A stretch of 64,000 nt of DNA from Massilia frigida. Its GTDB lineage: Bacteria; Pseudomonadota; Gammaproteobacteria; Burkholderiales; Burkholderiaceae_D. Position numbers and translations under genes: made by a program. Where the stretch lies: positions 62,001-126,000 of the forward strand of contig NZ_WHJG01000020.1 in NCBI RefSeq assembly GCF_011682175.1, written 5' to 3'. Of the stretch, positions 1-8,683 are shown in pieces (position 1 is the stretch's first letter; each line of letters begins with the position of its first letter). Below the pieces are notes generated by a model. The model ran no database searches, was not told where the DNA came from, and worked only from the letters and a program-made list of their open reading frames with translations.

Positions 1-191
1 ACAAGGCTGGCCTGCTGGTCCACCCTTATACCTTCCGTAACGAAAAACGCCGCCTGCCGCTCGACTACAAGGGCGATCCCAAGCTCGAATACAAGCAGTT
101 CTACGCGCTAGGCGTGGACGGCGTGTTCTCCGACTTCGCCGATACGGCGCTGGCCGCGCGCGCCGATTATCTCAAGGAGATCGGCTATTAG
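1..191 (+). CDS. Glycerophosphodiester phosphodiesterase, C-terminal part (cut by window start)
   Basis: Only the last 62 codons are present, read in the frame starting at base 3 and ending at a TAG at 189-191. The visible residues include VHPYTFRNE and GVDGVFSDF, the end of the GDPD TIM barrel as found in periplasmic GlpQ-type enzymes, which hydrolyse glycerophosphodiesters to glycerol-3-phosphate and an alcohol. The catalytic His and Glu/Asp residues would lie upstream of the window, so activity cannot be judged. The family call is confident. The choice between a periplasmic GlpQ type and a cytoplasmic UgpQ type rests on the GVFSDF ending and is weaker. Confidence 0.8.
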   Translation, partial: KAGLLVHPYTFRNEKRRLPLDYKGDPKLEYKQFYALGVDGVFSDFADTALAARADYLKEIGY

Positions 192-275
192 ATCCTGACG
201 GCACCGCTGTGGTCTAATGCGCACCGGGAGCGAGCGGCACGCCCGCCGCATCCTCCCGCCCCTGTCAAGGACCCG

Positions 276-824
276 ATGCCCTCTTTTCGATACCTGTTGG
301 CGCCGCTCGCGGCAAGCGTGCTGCTCAGCGGCTGCCTGATGAATAACACTCACCCCCTGCCAAGCGGGGGCACGCCCAACTTCTGGCGCGCCGTCGTGGT
401 CTACGGCATCGGCGTGGAGGGTAATCGGGAGGCCCAAGGGCTATCTGTTCGTCTCGAGCAATACAGCCTAGCGGACCAGGCCATCACCGGCGGCTGCCTG
501 TTTTATAACCGGACCGAGGCCAGTATTCTGTCGGCCCCGGGGCAGGTGCAGTATGTGGCGTTCGACGTTCCGCCCGGCAGCTATTCCTACGGCCGGCTCC
601 ATGATGCCCCGCCCGGGAAGGCGACGGCCTTCATCGCCCCGGCGGGACACACTGTCTATCTCGGCGATTTCATCTACAAGCGCGAGAATCACATGGAACT
701 GCGGCGCGACCTCAAGGCGTTCGAGCAGGCCCGCAAACGGGCCCTGCCGGACCTTAAGGACGAGATAACGCTTGCTGAGACTCAGTCTGTCGCGCAGCCA
801 AGACCATTTTTATGTGGTTTCTGA
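276..824 (+). CDS. Putative outer-membrane lipoprotein
   Basis: A 182-residue protein that I do not recognise as a named family. It opens with a short basic stretch, a hydrophobic segment (about residues 5-18) and the lipobox LLSGC, so Cys20 is the likely lipidated residue and the mature protein is probably anchored in the outer membrane. The rest is mostly beta-like (for example VQYVAFDVPPGSYSYG) and ends with a charged helix. Similar small lipoproteins with a PPGSY-type strand often carry an Ig- or transthyretin-like fold, but this is only a resemblance. The gene stands alone between the phosphodiesterase and the L,D-transpeptidase, with about 265 bp of apparently non-coding DNA after it. 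Confidence 0.6.
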   Translation: MPSFRYLLAPLAASVLLSGCLMNNTHPLPSGGTPNFWRAVVVYGIGVEGNREAQGLSVRLEQYSLADQAITGGCLFYNRTEASILSAPGQVQYVAFDVPPGSYSYGRLHDAPPGKATAFIAPAGHTVYLGDFIYKRENHMELRRDLKAFEQARKRALPDLKDEITLAETQSVAQPRPFLCGF

Positions 825-1090
825 CTCCAAACAAAACGATGATGTCTTTTTGATAACGCAACGGCGTCATTCATGATGCTCGGGTTAGGCTCGATTGCGG
901 ACCGCTCCTCCACCGTTGCGCAATGCGCGAACGCGGCGCATCCGGTCGTCGTTAGCAGCCCGTCCCACCCCGCGATCCCAAGCGAATTGTTGCGCTGGCG
1001 CTACCATTTTTATAACTTTTCCGGCAACAGTTATGTCATCGTGGGCATGTTCGATTAAGATGGTCGGATTTTTACTGTCTGGAAACTTAA

Positions 1091-2809
1091 ATGATCGTCG
1101 GCAAACGAAGCTTCCGCCTGAGCGCAATCGCCATGGCACTGGTGGTCTGGCTGCCCCACAGCGGCGCCGGCGCGGCGGCTCCGCTGCCCGCAGCCCCGGT
1201 AGCGGCCATTGCACAGCCGGCGACCGGCATCGCAGCCGAGCTGCGCACGCTGGCGATCAATGCGGCGGCGGTCATCATCCGTACGCCCCGCCCCTATGAC
1301 GAGCGCGACTGGCTGGCCCGCTTCTACGTGCCGCGCGCCTACGCGCCGGCCTGGCAAGACCGCGGCTACAAACAGGCCAGCGCCGCCATCGCCCTGCTGC
1401 AAAATGCAGCGGTGCACGGCCTGTCGCCGTCCGAATACAACGCCGACGGCCTGGCGCGCCAGTTGGCCGACCCGGCCTTGCGCGCCAGCGCCCGCTTCGA
1501 CGCCGCCATGACCCAGGCCATGCTGCACTACCTGGCCGACCTGCGCGTGGGCCGCGTGCGCTCCGAATACCACACCACCCTGCCCGACCCGCGCCTGACC
1601 AAGACCGACCCGGTCGACCAGTTGCGCGCGGCGCTGCTGAGCCAGCGCCTGGACCAGGCCGTGGCCGCCTCCGAGCCGCGCATTCCCCTGTACCGGCGCG
1701 TGATGACCACCCTGGCGACCTACCGCAAGCTGGCCGAGCAGCCGTTCACGGCGCTGCCGCCGCTGCCCGAGGGTGTCAAGAAGCTCGAACCGGGCGCGCC
1801 GTATGCTGGCGTGGCCACCCTGCGCGCGCGCCTGATCCAGCTGGGCGACCTGAGCGCTACCGCCCCGGCCGAGCCGCCCGCCAGCGCCGGCCTCTACACG
1901 GCGGCCCTGGCCGACGGCGTCAAGCACTTCCAGTCGCGCCACGCGCTCAATGACGATGGCGTGATCGGCGCCGGCACGCTGGCGGCCCTGAACGTGCCGC
2001 TGTCGCGCCGCGTGCGCCAGCTCGAGCTGGGCCTGGAGCGCCTGCGCTGGCTGCCCGACTTCCCGGACGGCCGCCTGATCGCCGTCAACCTGCCCTCGTT
2101 CCGTCTGTGGGCACTGGAACTCGGTCCCGGCGCCAAGAATCCGCTGATCGAAATGCGCGTGATCGTCGGCGCCGCCGTCAAGACGCCGACGCCGCTATTC
2201 GTCGGTTCGATGCGTTATGTGGAATTCAATCCCTACTGGAACGTGCCGCGCAGCATAGAAAAAGGCGAGATCATTCCCAAGCTGGCGCGCGATCCGGGCT
2301 ACCTGGGCAAGAACGAGATGGAATTGGTGCCGGTCGGCGGCGGCGGCCCCGTGTCGGTGGTCGATGCGGCGACCCTGGACGGCCTGCGCGCCGGCCAGTT
2401 CCGCGTGCGCCAGCGTCCCGGTCCGCGCAATGCGCTGGGCGCGGTGAAGTTTGCCATGCCGAACACGGACAATATCTACCTGCACTCGACCTCGGCGCAA
2501 AGCTTGTTCAAGCGCGGCCGGCGCGACCTGAGCCACGGCTGCATCCGGGTCGAAAACCCGCTCGGCCTGGCCAAGTTCGTGTTCGGCGACCAGCCGCAGA
2601 TGACCCCGGCCACCATCGAAACACTGATGAAGCCGGCGCCGATGAAGACCGTCAGCCTGAAAACGCCAATTCCGGTGGTGCTGTTCTATTCGACGGCCGT
2701 GACCGACCGCGAAGGGCTGGCCCTGTTTCCGGAAGACGTCTACAAACGCGATCCGGGGCTGGAAAAGGCTTTAAAAGTGCGTAGCGATGCTATTGCGCAG
2801 GTGCGCTGA
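1091..2809 (+). CDS. L,D-transpeptidase, YcbB/LdtD type
   Basis: This 572-residue exported enzyme should form 3-3 cross-links in peptidoglycan in the periplasm. An N-terminal signal peptide is visible (hydrophobic segment about residues 10-29 ending GAGAAA). A region of about 60-230 matches the scaffold domain of YcbB-like proteins. A peptidoglycan-binding repeat follows at about 265-310 (HFQSRHALNDDGVIG), then the YkuD catalytic domain. The active-site motif SHGCIRV lies near residue 480 and supplies the catalytic Cys, and the upstream HSTSAQSLF supplies the conserved His. The order and length fit E. coli LdtD (about 615 residues). The last 20 bp overlap the convergent small gene downstream. 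The gene is not linked functionally to the denitrification genes nearby. Confidence 0.9.
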   Translation: MIVGKRSFRLSAIAMALVVWLPHSGAGAAAPLPAAPVAAIAQPATGIAAELRTLAINAAAVIIRTPRPYDERDWLARFYVPRAYAPAWQDRGYKQASAAIALLQNAAVHGLSPSEYNADGLARQLADPALRASARFDAAMTQAMLHYLADLRVGRVRSEYHTTLPDPRLTKTDPVDQLRAALLSQRLDQAVAASEPRIPLYRRVMTTLATYRKLAEQPFTALPPLPEGVKKLEPGAPYAGVATLRARLIQLGDLSATAPAEPPASAGLYTAALADGVKHFQSRHALNDDGVIGAGTLAALNVPLSRRVRQLELGLERLRWLPDFPDGRLIAVNLPSFRLWALELGPGAKNPLIEMRVIVGAAVKTPTPLFVGSMRYVEFNPYWNVPRSIEKGEIIPKLARDPGYLGKNEMELVPVGGGGPVSVVDAATLDGLRAGQFRVRQRPGPRNALGAVKFAMPNTDNIYLHSTSAQSLFKRGRRDLSHGCIRVENPLGLAKFVFGDQPQMTPATIETLMKPAPMKTVSLKTPIPVVLFYSTAVTDREGLALFPEDVYKRDPGLEKALKVRSDAIAQVR

Positions 2810-3035
2810 GCACGCGCTTGAGGCGCTGCCCGTGGATGCCCCACTGGCAGTCGTCGCCATCGACGCGGCCGGTTAACACCCAGCCGGTGCCGATTTTCTC
2901 GACCCCGACCTCGCCGCCAAGCTCGGCAGCGAGTTTCTCGGCCCACATGCTGGCCGATCCTTTTCCCTTGAACAGTTCATTTCCTTCAAAAATTACCGTG
3001 GCATCGAACACGGGCATGGCAAATACGGTCGTCAT
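2790..3035 (-). CDS. Small hypothetical protein (81 aa)
   Basis: An 81-residue protein with no family I can name. It contains a segment of the form FEGNELFKGKGSASMWAEKLA followed by EIGTGW-like strands, suggesting a small alpha/beta domain without a signal peptide or membrane segment. It reads in the same direction as nnrS, starting 77 bp after the nnrS stop, and its 3' end overlaps the 3' end of the L,D-transpeptidase gene by 20 bp. Its codon use resembles the neighbours, which supports a real gene. Co-transcription with nnrS is possible but not shown. Confidence 0.5.
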   Translation of the reverse strand: MTTVFAMPVFDATVIFEGNELFKGKGSASMWAEKLAAELGGEVGVEKIGTGWVLTGRVDGDDCQWGIHGQRLKRVLSAPAQ

Positions 3036-3112
3036 TTTTTCCTGATCACTTCACTTAAATGGGGATAGTCGCCGCAACGGCGTGCTGCGGACCCGTATCC
3101 TGCCATTTCGCC

Positions 3113-4312
3113 TCAGCCCTCGCGCCCATCGATGCGGGCGCGCCACAGATACGGCGTGTAAACCAGCAAAAACAGCACGAACGACAGGCTCCAGCACGCG
3201 CCCGAGGCCAGCAGCGCGCCATCGCGCCAGCCGCCGGGAACCACCTGCGCCAGCACACGCAGCACGGCGCCGGCCTGGATCAGGGAATACATGACCGGCT
3301 CGTAGCGCCCGGCCTTGAGTATCCTGCCGGTATGGCCGAGCGTGGTGCGGGTCATCATGCCGATGATCAGCCCGGCCATCGAGCCGACCGCCAGCGCGTG
3401 AAAGCCGGCGCTGGCCGTGCCGATGCCCAGCGCGGCCAGCGCCAGCAGCGCAAATCCGAAGGCGATCCAGGCGTAACCCAGGTGCAAGATCCACAGCAGC
3501 GGCACATGCAGGGTACGCTGCGGCTGCCAGCCCGCCAGGCGCAGCAGCATGGCGCAGGCGGCCGCCATCATCAGCGCGGCCGTGAGCGCGCCGGGCAGCG
3601 CCACAACCCAGGCGATGCTGGCGCCGGCGGTCAGGGCCAGCGCGACTTTGTCATAGCGGGGCCGCACCACCGGCTTGGTGCCGGGCGCGCCATTGGTGGT
3701 GAACATGGGAATCACGCGTCCGCCGATCACCGCCTCGATGATGACGATCACCAGGATCCCCGCATGCACGGGCGTGAGCGGCGACAGGGCGATCCAGCCC
3801 AGCGTGGCCGCGTGAAACAGCGCGTTGGCCACGGTCAGCAAGCCGAGCAAGGCCACCAGGAACAGGTTGCGCTTGTTGCCCGACTGTTTCAACACGCGAT
3901 ACAGCGGCCACGCGGCCAGCGGCAGGAACAGCAGGTCGACCCCGGCGGCGGCCAGTGGCGGCGCGCACAGCATGGCGCCGCGGCCGGCCAGCCACACGCC
4001 AGCCAGGGCCGCCAGGTGGGCGCCATGCGGGGTCGGCAGATTGGTCCAGTTGCGCCCGGCCGTGAACAGGAAACCGATAATGACGGCGATGGCCATGCCG
4101 TACACCATTTCGTGCGCGTGCCAGCCCAGGCCGCCGTGCGGCAAGGCGAGCCAGCCGAGGTATTGCGCCAGCCACAAGGGCACCGCCAGCGCCGCAAATG
4201 CAGCCGTCAGGATGTAGAAGGGCCGAAAGCCGAGCGCCCACACGGGGTGTTGCGCGCTCCACGGCGCGTGGTGGACCGGCGCGGCCGGTTCGTCGATTGT
4301 CAGCAGACTCAT
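3113..4312 (-). CDS. nnrS: NnrS family membrane protein
   Basis: This 399-residue protein is almost entirely hydrophobic, with about 12 predicted transmembrane helices. It matches NnrS, a haem- and copper-containing inner-membrane protein tied to nitric oxide stress and denitrification in proteobacteria. Typical NnrS features are visible: an N-terminal FRPFYILTAAFAALAVPLW, GWHAHEMVYG with two histidines, and the later motifs RVIPMFTTNGAPG and GHTGR. Its presence beside narXL-moaA fits a role in NO tolerance. The gene is transcribed away from the heavy-metal-domain-like peptide, and the divergent space contains a partial FNR/DNR-type site, consistent with NO- or oxygen-responsive expression. 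Confidence 0.9.
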   Translation of the reverse strand: MSLLTIDEPAAPVHHAPWSAQHPVWALGFRPFYILTAAFAALAVPLWLAQYLGWLALPHGGLGWHAHEMVYGMAIAVIIGFLFTAGRNWTNLPTPHGAHLAALAGVWLAGRGAMLCAPPLAAAGVDLLFLPLAAWPLYRVLKQSGNKRNLFLVALLGLLTVANALFHAATLGWIALSPLTPVHAGILVIVIIEAVIGGRVIPMFTTNGAPGTKPVVRPRYDKVALALTAGASIAWVVALPGALTAALMMAAACAMLLRLAGWQPQRTLHVPLLWILHLGYAWIAFGFALLALAALGIGTASAGFHALAVGSMAGLIIGMMTRTTLGHTGRILKAGRYEPVMYSLIQAGAVLRVLAQVVPGGWRDGALLASGACWSLSFVLFLLVYTPYLWRARIDGREG

Positions 4313-4429
4313 GTCATCACCTGTTTAAAGATATATTAAATATACTACTTTATGCCGCCGCCCCGGGCAACGACTATCGCGCGCGTTTTGACACCGGCGC
4401 GGACACGGCGCCGCGGAAATGCGCCATTC

Positions 4430-4443
4430 TTGATGCAGATTAT
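4430..4443. promoter_or_regulatory. Candidate FNR/DNR box (8/10 match)
   Basis: The sequence TTGATGCAGATTAT matches the FNR/DNR consensus TTGAT-N4-ATCAA at 8 of 10 positions, with a perfect left half. It lies in the divergent region between nnrS (start 4312) and the heavy-metal-domain-like gene (start 4535). The gene context of NO metabolism raises its plausibility, but it is a single imperfect match. Confidence 0.4.
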
Positions 4444-4534
4444 GCTTTTCGAACAAATCGCACGGGCTTCTGGACGGCTGGCGGTGCGGCGCTTTACGCT
4501 GTTCGCATCCACCACGCCATTCATCGGAGAACGT

Positions 4535-4783
4535 ATGCAAACCGCTTTACTCACCATTCCCGCCATGCAGGACCAGAGCGCCGCACTGGCCGTGGCCAAA
4601 GCCCTCGAAGCCGTCGCCGGCGTCGAGACCGTGCACCTGACCCTGGCTACCGGCCGCGCGCGGGTCGGCTTCGATGAGGCGCGCGCCTCGGCCGATCAGC
4701 TGCGCCTGGCCGTGGCCGCCGCCGGCTTCACGGTGGCGCCGCAAGCGAGCGGTGGTTGCTGCGGCGGTTGCGGCGGCGCTTGA
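4535..4783 (+). CDS. Heavy-metal-associated (HMA)-like small protein with Cys-rich tail
   Basis: An 82-residue protein whose spacing matches an HMA (ferredoxin-like, metallochaperone) domain: a first strand ALLTIPAM, a helix, then GVETVHLTLATGRARVGFDE and a last helix ending AAAGF. In classical HMA proteins the loop after the first strand carries CxxC for Cu(I) binding. Here that place reads MQDQS and has no cysteine. Instead the C-terminus ends with CCGGCGGA, three cysteines that could bind metal. The ATG at 4535 is preferred over an upstream start because GGAG lies just before it and the upstream residues are low-complexity. Divergent from nnrS, it may serve NnrS or another copper enzyme, which is inference. 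Confidence 0.65.
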   Translation: MQTALLTIPAMQDQSAALAVAKALEAVAGVETVHLTLATGRARVGFDEARASADQLRLAVAAAGFTVAPQASGGCCGGCGGA

Positions 4784-4810
4784 TCCGCAAGCCACGCGTG
4801 CCCGCGGCCC

Positions 4811-4836
4811 TCGCTCCGATGCACGCTCCGGAGCGA
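4811..4836. terminator. Hairpin between convergent genes
   Basis: A perfect 8-bp stem, tcgctccg (4811-4818) with cggagcga (4829-4836) and a 10-nt loop, lies between the end of the HMA-like gene (4783) and the end of narL (4886). The position suits a bidirectional terminator, but no clear T-run follows on either strand. Confidence 0.4.
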
Positions 4837-4885
4837 GCGCTGGCGGCATGTCGCCGCCGCCTGCGATCTTCCGGCCCGGGCCGGG

Positions 4886-5545
4886 CTATTTGAGGCGGTG
4901 CTCGACGGCGAACACGGCGGCCTGCACGCGGCTGGCCAGTTTCAGCTTCTTGAGCACGTTCTGGACGTGGATCTTGACCGTGCTTTCGGCCAGGTCCAGG
5001 TTGCGGGCGATGGCCTTGTTGCTTTCGCCGCGCGCCAGGCAGTCGAGGATTTCCTTCTCGCGCGGGGTCAGCTTGTCGAGTTCCGACGCCGGCGCCTCGC
5101 CCGCTGCGCCCCCCTGCAACTGCGCCACCAGCTTGCCGGTCATGGCTTCGGCCACCACGGTTTCGCCGGCAGCCGCGCGGCGGATCGCGCGCAGCAGGTA
5201 ATCGGTGTCGATGTTCTTGATCAGGTAGCCGCTGGCGCCCGCGCGCAGCGCTGTCGCCAGATCGTGCGACTCTTCCGACACGGTCAGCATGACGATCGCC
5301 GCGTCCGGGCAATCCTGCTGCATCAGTTGCAGCGTTTCCACGCCGGACATGCCGGGCATGTTCAAGTCCAGCAGCACCACGTCGGGTTGCAGCTGGCGCG
5401 CGCGCTTGATGCCTTCCACGCCGTCGGCCGCCTCGCCGACGACGGCAAACTCGGTGTGGCGCTGCAAGAGCGAGCGTATGCCGCTGCGAAACAGGCTGTG
5501 GTCGTCCACCAGCAGCACGCGGATCGGTTCTTTCGGGGTGTCCAT
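4886..5545 (-). CDS. narL: Nitrate/nitrite response regulator NarL
   Basis: A 219-residue response regulator. Residues about 8-125 form the receiver domain (VLLVDDH at the start, LLDLNMPG carrying the phosphorylated Asp near residue 60, then a TVSEES segment). The C-terminal third is a LuxR/GerE helix-turn-helix (LTPREKEILDCLARGESNKA, then STVKIHVQNVLKKL). The length and pairing with NarX directly upstream (gap 18 bp) identify NarL. It should bind promoters of nitrate-respiration genes after phosphorylation. Candidate 7-2-7 sites precede moaA, narG and narK1. It is the last gene of the moaA-narX-narL operon. Confidence 0.93.
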   Translation of the reverse strand: MDTPKEPIRVLLVDDHSLFRSGIRSLLQRHTEFAVVGEAADGVEGIKRARQLQPDVVLLDLNMPGMSGVETLQLMQQDCPDAAIVMLTVSEESHDLATALRAGASGYLIKNIDTDYLLRAIRRAAAGETVVAEAMTGKLVAQLQGGAAGEAPASELDKLTPREKEILDCLARGESNKAIARNLDLAESTVKIHVQNVLKKLKLASRVQAAVFAVEHRLK

Positions 5546-5563
5546 GGTTCCTCTTTATTCGTA

Positions 5564-7504
5564 TCAGGCGGCGCGCCGGCATTCCTGCGGCAAGGTCAAG
5601 GCAATCGTGGTGCCCGCGCCGGGGCTGGACGTGACGCTCAGCGCCGCTTCGATGCGCTGGGCGCGCTCGCGCATGATGTGGATGCCGACGTGGCTGTCGC
5701 CGCGCCCTTCCAGCAGCGCCGGATCGAAGCCGTCGCCGTTATCGGCGATGCTGAGTAGAAAATCGTGGCGGTCTTCGAGGCGCACCAGCACCCGGCTCGC
5801 ACCGGCGTGCTTGCGCACGTTCGACAGCGCTTCCTGCACGATGAACAGCAATTGCAGCTGCTGCTCGCGCGGGAACGGGGCGCCGTCGACATCGGCCACC
5901 AGCTCGGCGGCGATGCCGGTCTGGCGGCGGAACTTGTCGACCGTGGTTTCCAGCGCGCCGATCAGGTTACCCTCGACCAGGCGGGTGCGGAAATTGTGCA
6001 GCAGCTCGCGCACGTCTTCGTAGCTTTCCTGGACGCCGGCGCGCAGGGCCGGCACGATCTCGGCCACATCGGCGAGCTTGCCGTCGCCCACCGACTGTTC
6101 CAGCATCTGCACTTGCAGGTTGAGGAAGTTGAGACCCTGGGCAATGCTGTCGTGCAGCCCCTGGGCCACCAGGTTGCGCTCTTCCGACACCGCCATTTCG
6201 CGTTCGCGCGCGCCCAGGCGCAGGTTTTCGACGGCGGTCCCGAGCAGCTGGCCCAGCGTTTCGAGCAAGCCTTGTTCGCGCGCGTCGAGCTCGCGCGCGG
6301 AACGGAAATGCAGGTTGAAAAATCCCAGGTGCTGCTGGTGCGCATACATGTGGAACACCGACACGGTGGCAAAGCCTTCGCGGTGGCATTCGAGTTCGTA
6401 GCCCTTGTCGAGCTTGCGCAAGTCGTGGATCACCGTCACTTTTTTCTGGACCGCTTCGCCGCACAGGCAATCGCCCACTTTCATGCAGTGTTCGCGCTGG
6501 ACCAGGCGCGGCGACAAACCGCGGTGGACCACCATGTGCACGTTATCGCGGCCGGTATCGAGTACCCGCACCGAGCCGCCGTCGGCATTGAAATAGTCGC
6601 TGATGCGCTGCAAGAAGCCCTGGCACAGCGGTTCCAGCGGCTGCGGACGCTGCAGGAAGGCGGCGCTATCGTACAGCAGGGCCAGTTCGTGGTTCTGGTG
6701 CTCCAGCGCGGCCGTCTTGGTCTGCACCAGGGTGGCCAGATTGCCGTACAGCGCTTGCAGGCAGTCGGCCATCTGGTTGAATCCCTGCGCCAGCTGGCCG
6801 AATTCATCGACGCTGTCGACCTCCAGGCGCACTTCGAAATCCTTGTCCTTCATGCGGTGCAAGCCTTCGTGCAGGCGCGTGACCGGTTCGATGATGAGGC
6901 TGAACATGAGGTAGATCAGGCTGACGGTACCGACCAGCGCCAGGGCCAGCAAGGCCAGTTGGGAAGCGCGCAGCCAGAAGGTGCGGGTTTCACTGTCGCG
7001 CTCGATCAACTGGACCAGCGCGTTGACGCGGCCGGCGAAGCGGTCGGTGCGCGCCAGGTAGCTGCGCAGCGCGTCCGGTGTGGCGCCGTCGCGGGCCGCC
7101 AGTGCCTGGGCCGCCGGGCGCAGCTCGCGCCGCCAGTCGCTGTCGATGCGCTCGAATTCGCCACGGATGGCGCTGGTCGGCGGCAGGAACAGGGGGCGTT
7201 GCGGGTCGCCCTGGTGCAGCTGGACCAGGGTGGCATCGATCTGCGCCATTTGCTGGACGGCGCCGGCCTGGCGCGCCGCATCGCTGGCGCGGTCGCCCGG
7301 CTGCGACAACAGGATCGCCAGCCGGTAGCTGCTCATGCGCAGGCTGCCGGTATCGTTGATGGCGGCGGCGCTGCCTTCGAGCTGCCAGGACAGGTACAGG
7401 GTCACGCCGATGGCAAACAGGGCCAGCGAGAGAAAGCCCACCAGCGCTCCGACAATCTTGGTCGAGAGCTTGTGACGGGATGGAATCAGGGTGTCGAGGG
7501 TCAT
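5564..7504 (-). CDS. narX: Nitrate/nitrite sensor histidine kinase NarX
   Basis: A 646-residue membrane sensor kinase. From the N-terminus: transmembrane helix 1 (about 16-38); a periplasmic sensor beginning with the nitrate-binding P-box (INDTGSLRMSSYRLAILL, about 48-66); transmembrane helix 2 (about 180-205); HAMP; a GAF-like central module with several cysteines (DCLCGEAV); a HisKA_3 dimerisation domain with the phospho-accepting His in LHDSIAQG; and an HATPase_c domain (DNGDGFD). The reading frame is open further upstream, but the ATG at 7504 is preceded by AAGGAG and begins a normal NarX. It lies 64 bp after moaA and 18 bp before narL, so the three are probably one operon. Confidence 0.93.
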   Translation of the reverse strand: MTLDTLIPSRHKLSTKIVGALVGFLSLALFAIGVTLYLSWQLEGSAAAINDTGSLRMSSYRLAILLSQPGDRASDAARQAGAVQQMAQIDATLVQLHQGDPQRPLFLPPTSAIRGEFERIDSDWRRELRPAAQALAARDGATPDALRSYLARTDRFAGRVNALVQLIERDSETRTFWLRASQLALLALALVGTVSLIYLMFSLIIEPVTRLHEGLHRMKDKDFEVRLEVDSVDEFGQLAQGFNQMADCLQALYGNLATLVQTKTAALEHQNHELALLYDSAAFLQRPQPLEPLCQGFLQRISDYFNADGGSVRVLDTGRDNVHMVVHRGLSPRLVQREHCMKVGDCLCGEAVQKKVTVIHDLRKLDKGYELECHREGFATVSVFHMYAHQQHLGFFNLHFRSARELDAREQGLLETLGQLLGTAVENLRLGAREREMAVSEERNLVAQGLHDSIAQGLNFLNLQVQMLEQSVGDGKLADVAEIVPALRAGVQESYEDVRELLHNFRTRLVEGNLIGALETTVDKFRRQTGIAAELVADVDGAPFPREQQLQLLFIVQEALSNVRKHAGASRVLVRLEDRHDFLLSIADNGDGFDPALLEGRGDSHVGIHIMRERAQRIEAALSVTSSPGAGTTIALTLPQECRRAA

Positions 7505-7568
7505 GGGTACTCCTTGCTGACGCCATGATACGCTTGCGGGCGGCAAAACGTTCCCGCCGGAATGGCGC

Positions 7569-8543
7569 TCATCCACCGGTCTGCGACATGAACCGGATAA
7601 TTTTGCCGGGTTGTTCGCGGAATTCGTGTTTTTCGGGCTTGAGTTCGATAGCGGCGCGGATCGCCTGCTCCAGTTCGGCATCGCTGGCGCCGCCGCGCAG
7701 CAAGGGGCGCAGCTCGACCTTGTCTTCCTGGCCGAGGCACAGGTAGAGGGTGCCGTCGACCGACAGGCGCACGCGGTTGCAGTCGGCGCAGAAATGCTGG
7801 GACATCGGCGTGATGAAGCCGACGCTGGTGCGCCCATCCGGCGTGGCCAGGTAGCGCGCCGGACCGCCGCCGAGCGTGGCCGGCTGGTGGATCAGGCCGA
7901 AATGGCGGCGCAGGTGGCGTTCGATCGGCCCCAGGTCGAGCCAGGTGGCGTCGCGCCCGGTGCTGCCCATGGGCATGGCTTCGATCAGGCGCAGCACGAA
8001 CTGGTGTTCGATGCAAAACGCGACCATGGCGTCGATCTGGTGCTCGTTGACGCCGCGCAGGGCAACCATATTGATCTTGATCGGATCGAAACCGGCCGCC
8101 TTGCCGGCCATGATGCCGTCGAGGATCATGCCGAGACTGTCGCGCCCGGTGATCTGGTGCATGCAGGCGCGGTCGAGCGAATCGAGGCTGACGTTGATGC
8201 GCGACACGCCCGCCGCGCGCAGTTCGCTGGCGTGGTGCGCGAGGCGGGTCGCGTTGGTCGAGAGCGACAGGTCGTCGATGCCGGGCAAGCTGGAGAGCCG
8301 CCCGGCCAGTTCGGCAAGATTGCGGCGCAGCAGCGGCTCGCCGCCGGTCAGGCGCAGGCGGCGCGTGCCGAGACGGGCGAAGGCGCCCACCAGGCGCGCG
8401 ACTTCATCGAAGGTGAGCCAGTGCTGCGGTTCCTCGAAGCCCTTGAAGCCTTTCGGGATGCAGTAGCTGCAGCGCAGGTCGCAGCGGTCCGTCACCGACA
8501 GGCGCAGGTATTCGATCGATCGCCCGTACCGGTCGCGCAGCAT
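7569..8543 (-). CDS. moaA: GTP 3',8-cyclase MoaA (molybdenum cofactor biosynthesis)
   Basis: A 324-residue radical-SAM enzyme catalysing the first step of molybdopterin synthesis, conversion of GTP to 3',8-cH2GTP. The N-terminal 4Fe-4S motif CDLRCSYC supplies Cys21, Cys25 and Cys28. The second cluster ligands appear in HFCADCNRVRLS and the later YLCLG. The GG at the C-terminus, needed in MoaA for GTP cyclisation, is present (QTGG). It heads the operon with narX and narL, linking cofactor supply to nitrate reductase, which needs Mo-bisMGD. Upstream lies a candidate NarL 7-2-7 site at 8628-8643, so nitrate autoregulation is likely. Confidence 0.95.
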   Translation of the reverse strand: MLRDRYGRSIEYLRLSVTDRCDLRCSYCIPKGFKGFEEPQHWLTFDEVARLVGAFARLGTRRLRLTGGEPLLRRNLAELAGRLSSLPGIDDLSLSTNATRLAHHASELRAAGVSRINVSLDSLDRACMHQITGRDSLGMILDGIMAGKAAGFDPIKINMVALRGVNEHQIDAMVAFCIEHQFVLRLIEAMPMGSTGRDATWLDLGPIERHLRRHFGLIHQPATLGGGPARYLATPDGRTSVGFITPMSQHFCADCNRVRLSVDGTLYLCLGQEDKVELRPLLRGGASDAELEQAIRAAIELKPEKHEFREQPGKIIRFMSQTGG

Positions 8544-8627
8544 GGTCCTACTCCCTGAAGATTGATGACAAGCCGATTGTAGCGGGCCGGGCCGGATTTG
8601 AATGTGCCCATGACGAGGTAGCGGGGC

Positions 8628-8643
8628 TAGTCATAAAGAACTA
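8628..8643. promoter_or_regulatory. Candidate NarL 7-2-7 site upstream of moaA
   Basis: TAGTCAT, two bases (AA), then AGAACTA: two inverted heptamers in the 7-2-7 arrangement known for NarL/NarP. Both fit TAGYYMN rather than the enteric TACYYMT. It lies about 85-100 bp upstream of the moaA start. The same arrangement is found upstream of narG and narK1. Confidence 0.55.
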
Positions 8644-8647
8644 GATG

Positions 8648-8668
8648 GCGCGCTTTTTCCAAGCGCGC
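8648..8668. terminator. Perfect 8-bp hairpin
   Basis: Stem gcgcgctt (8648-8655), loop tttcc, stem aagcgcgc (8661-8668). It lies in the 350-bp non-coding stretch between moaA and the decayed transposase, immediately beyond the putative NarL site. It may end transcription coming from the T6SS operon or the IS remnant. No long T-run is seen. Confidence 0.4.
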
Positions 8669-8683
8669 GCCAGGCGGCCTGTG

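Noticed and set aside
873-1058. 61-codon frame in the gap before the L,D-transpeptidase
   Set aside because: No ribosome-binding site, protein-like pattern or homology. The 825-1090 gap appears non-coding.
3059-4339. 426-codon plus-strand frame over nnrS
   Set aside because: nnrS on the minus strand has clear homology and membrane helices. The plus frame is Arg/Gln/His-rich with no domain.
5765-7528. 587-codon plus-strand frame over narX
   Set aside because: It is antisense to a well-supported sensor kinase, and the composition is that of a shadow frame.
7505-7837. Longer N-terminus for NarX
   Set aside because: The in-frame extension overlaps the 3' end of moaA and is not NarX-like. A good Shine-Dalgarno sequence precedes the ATG at 7504.
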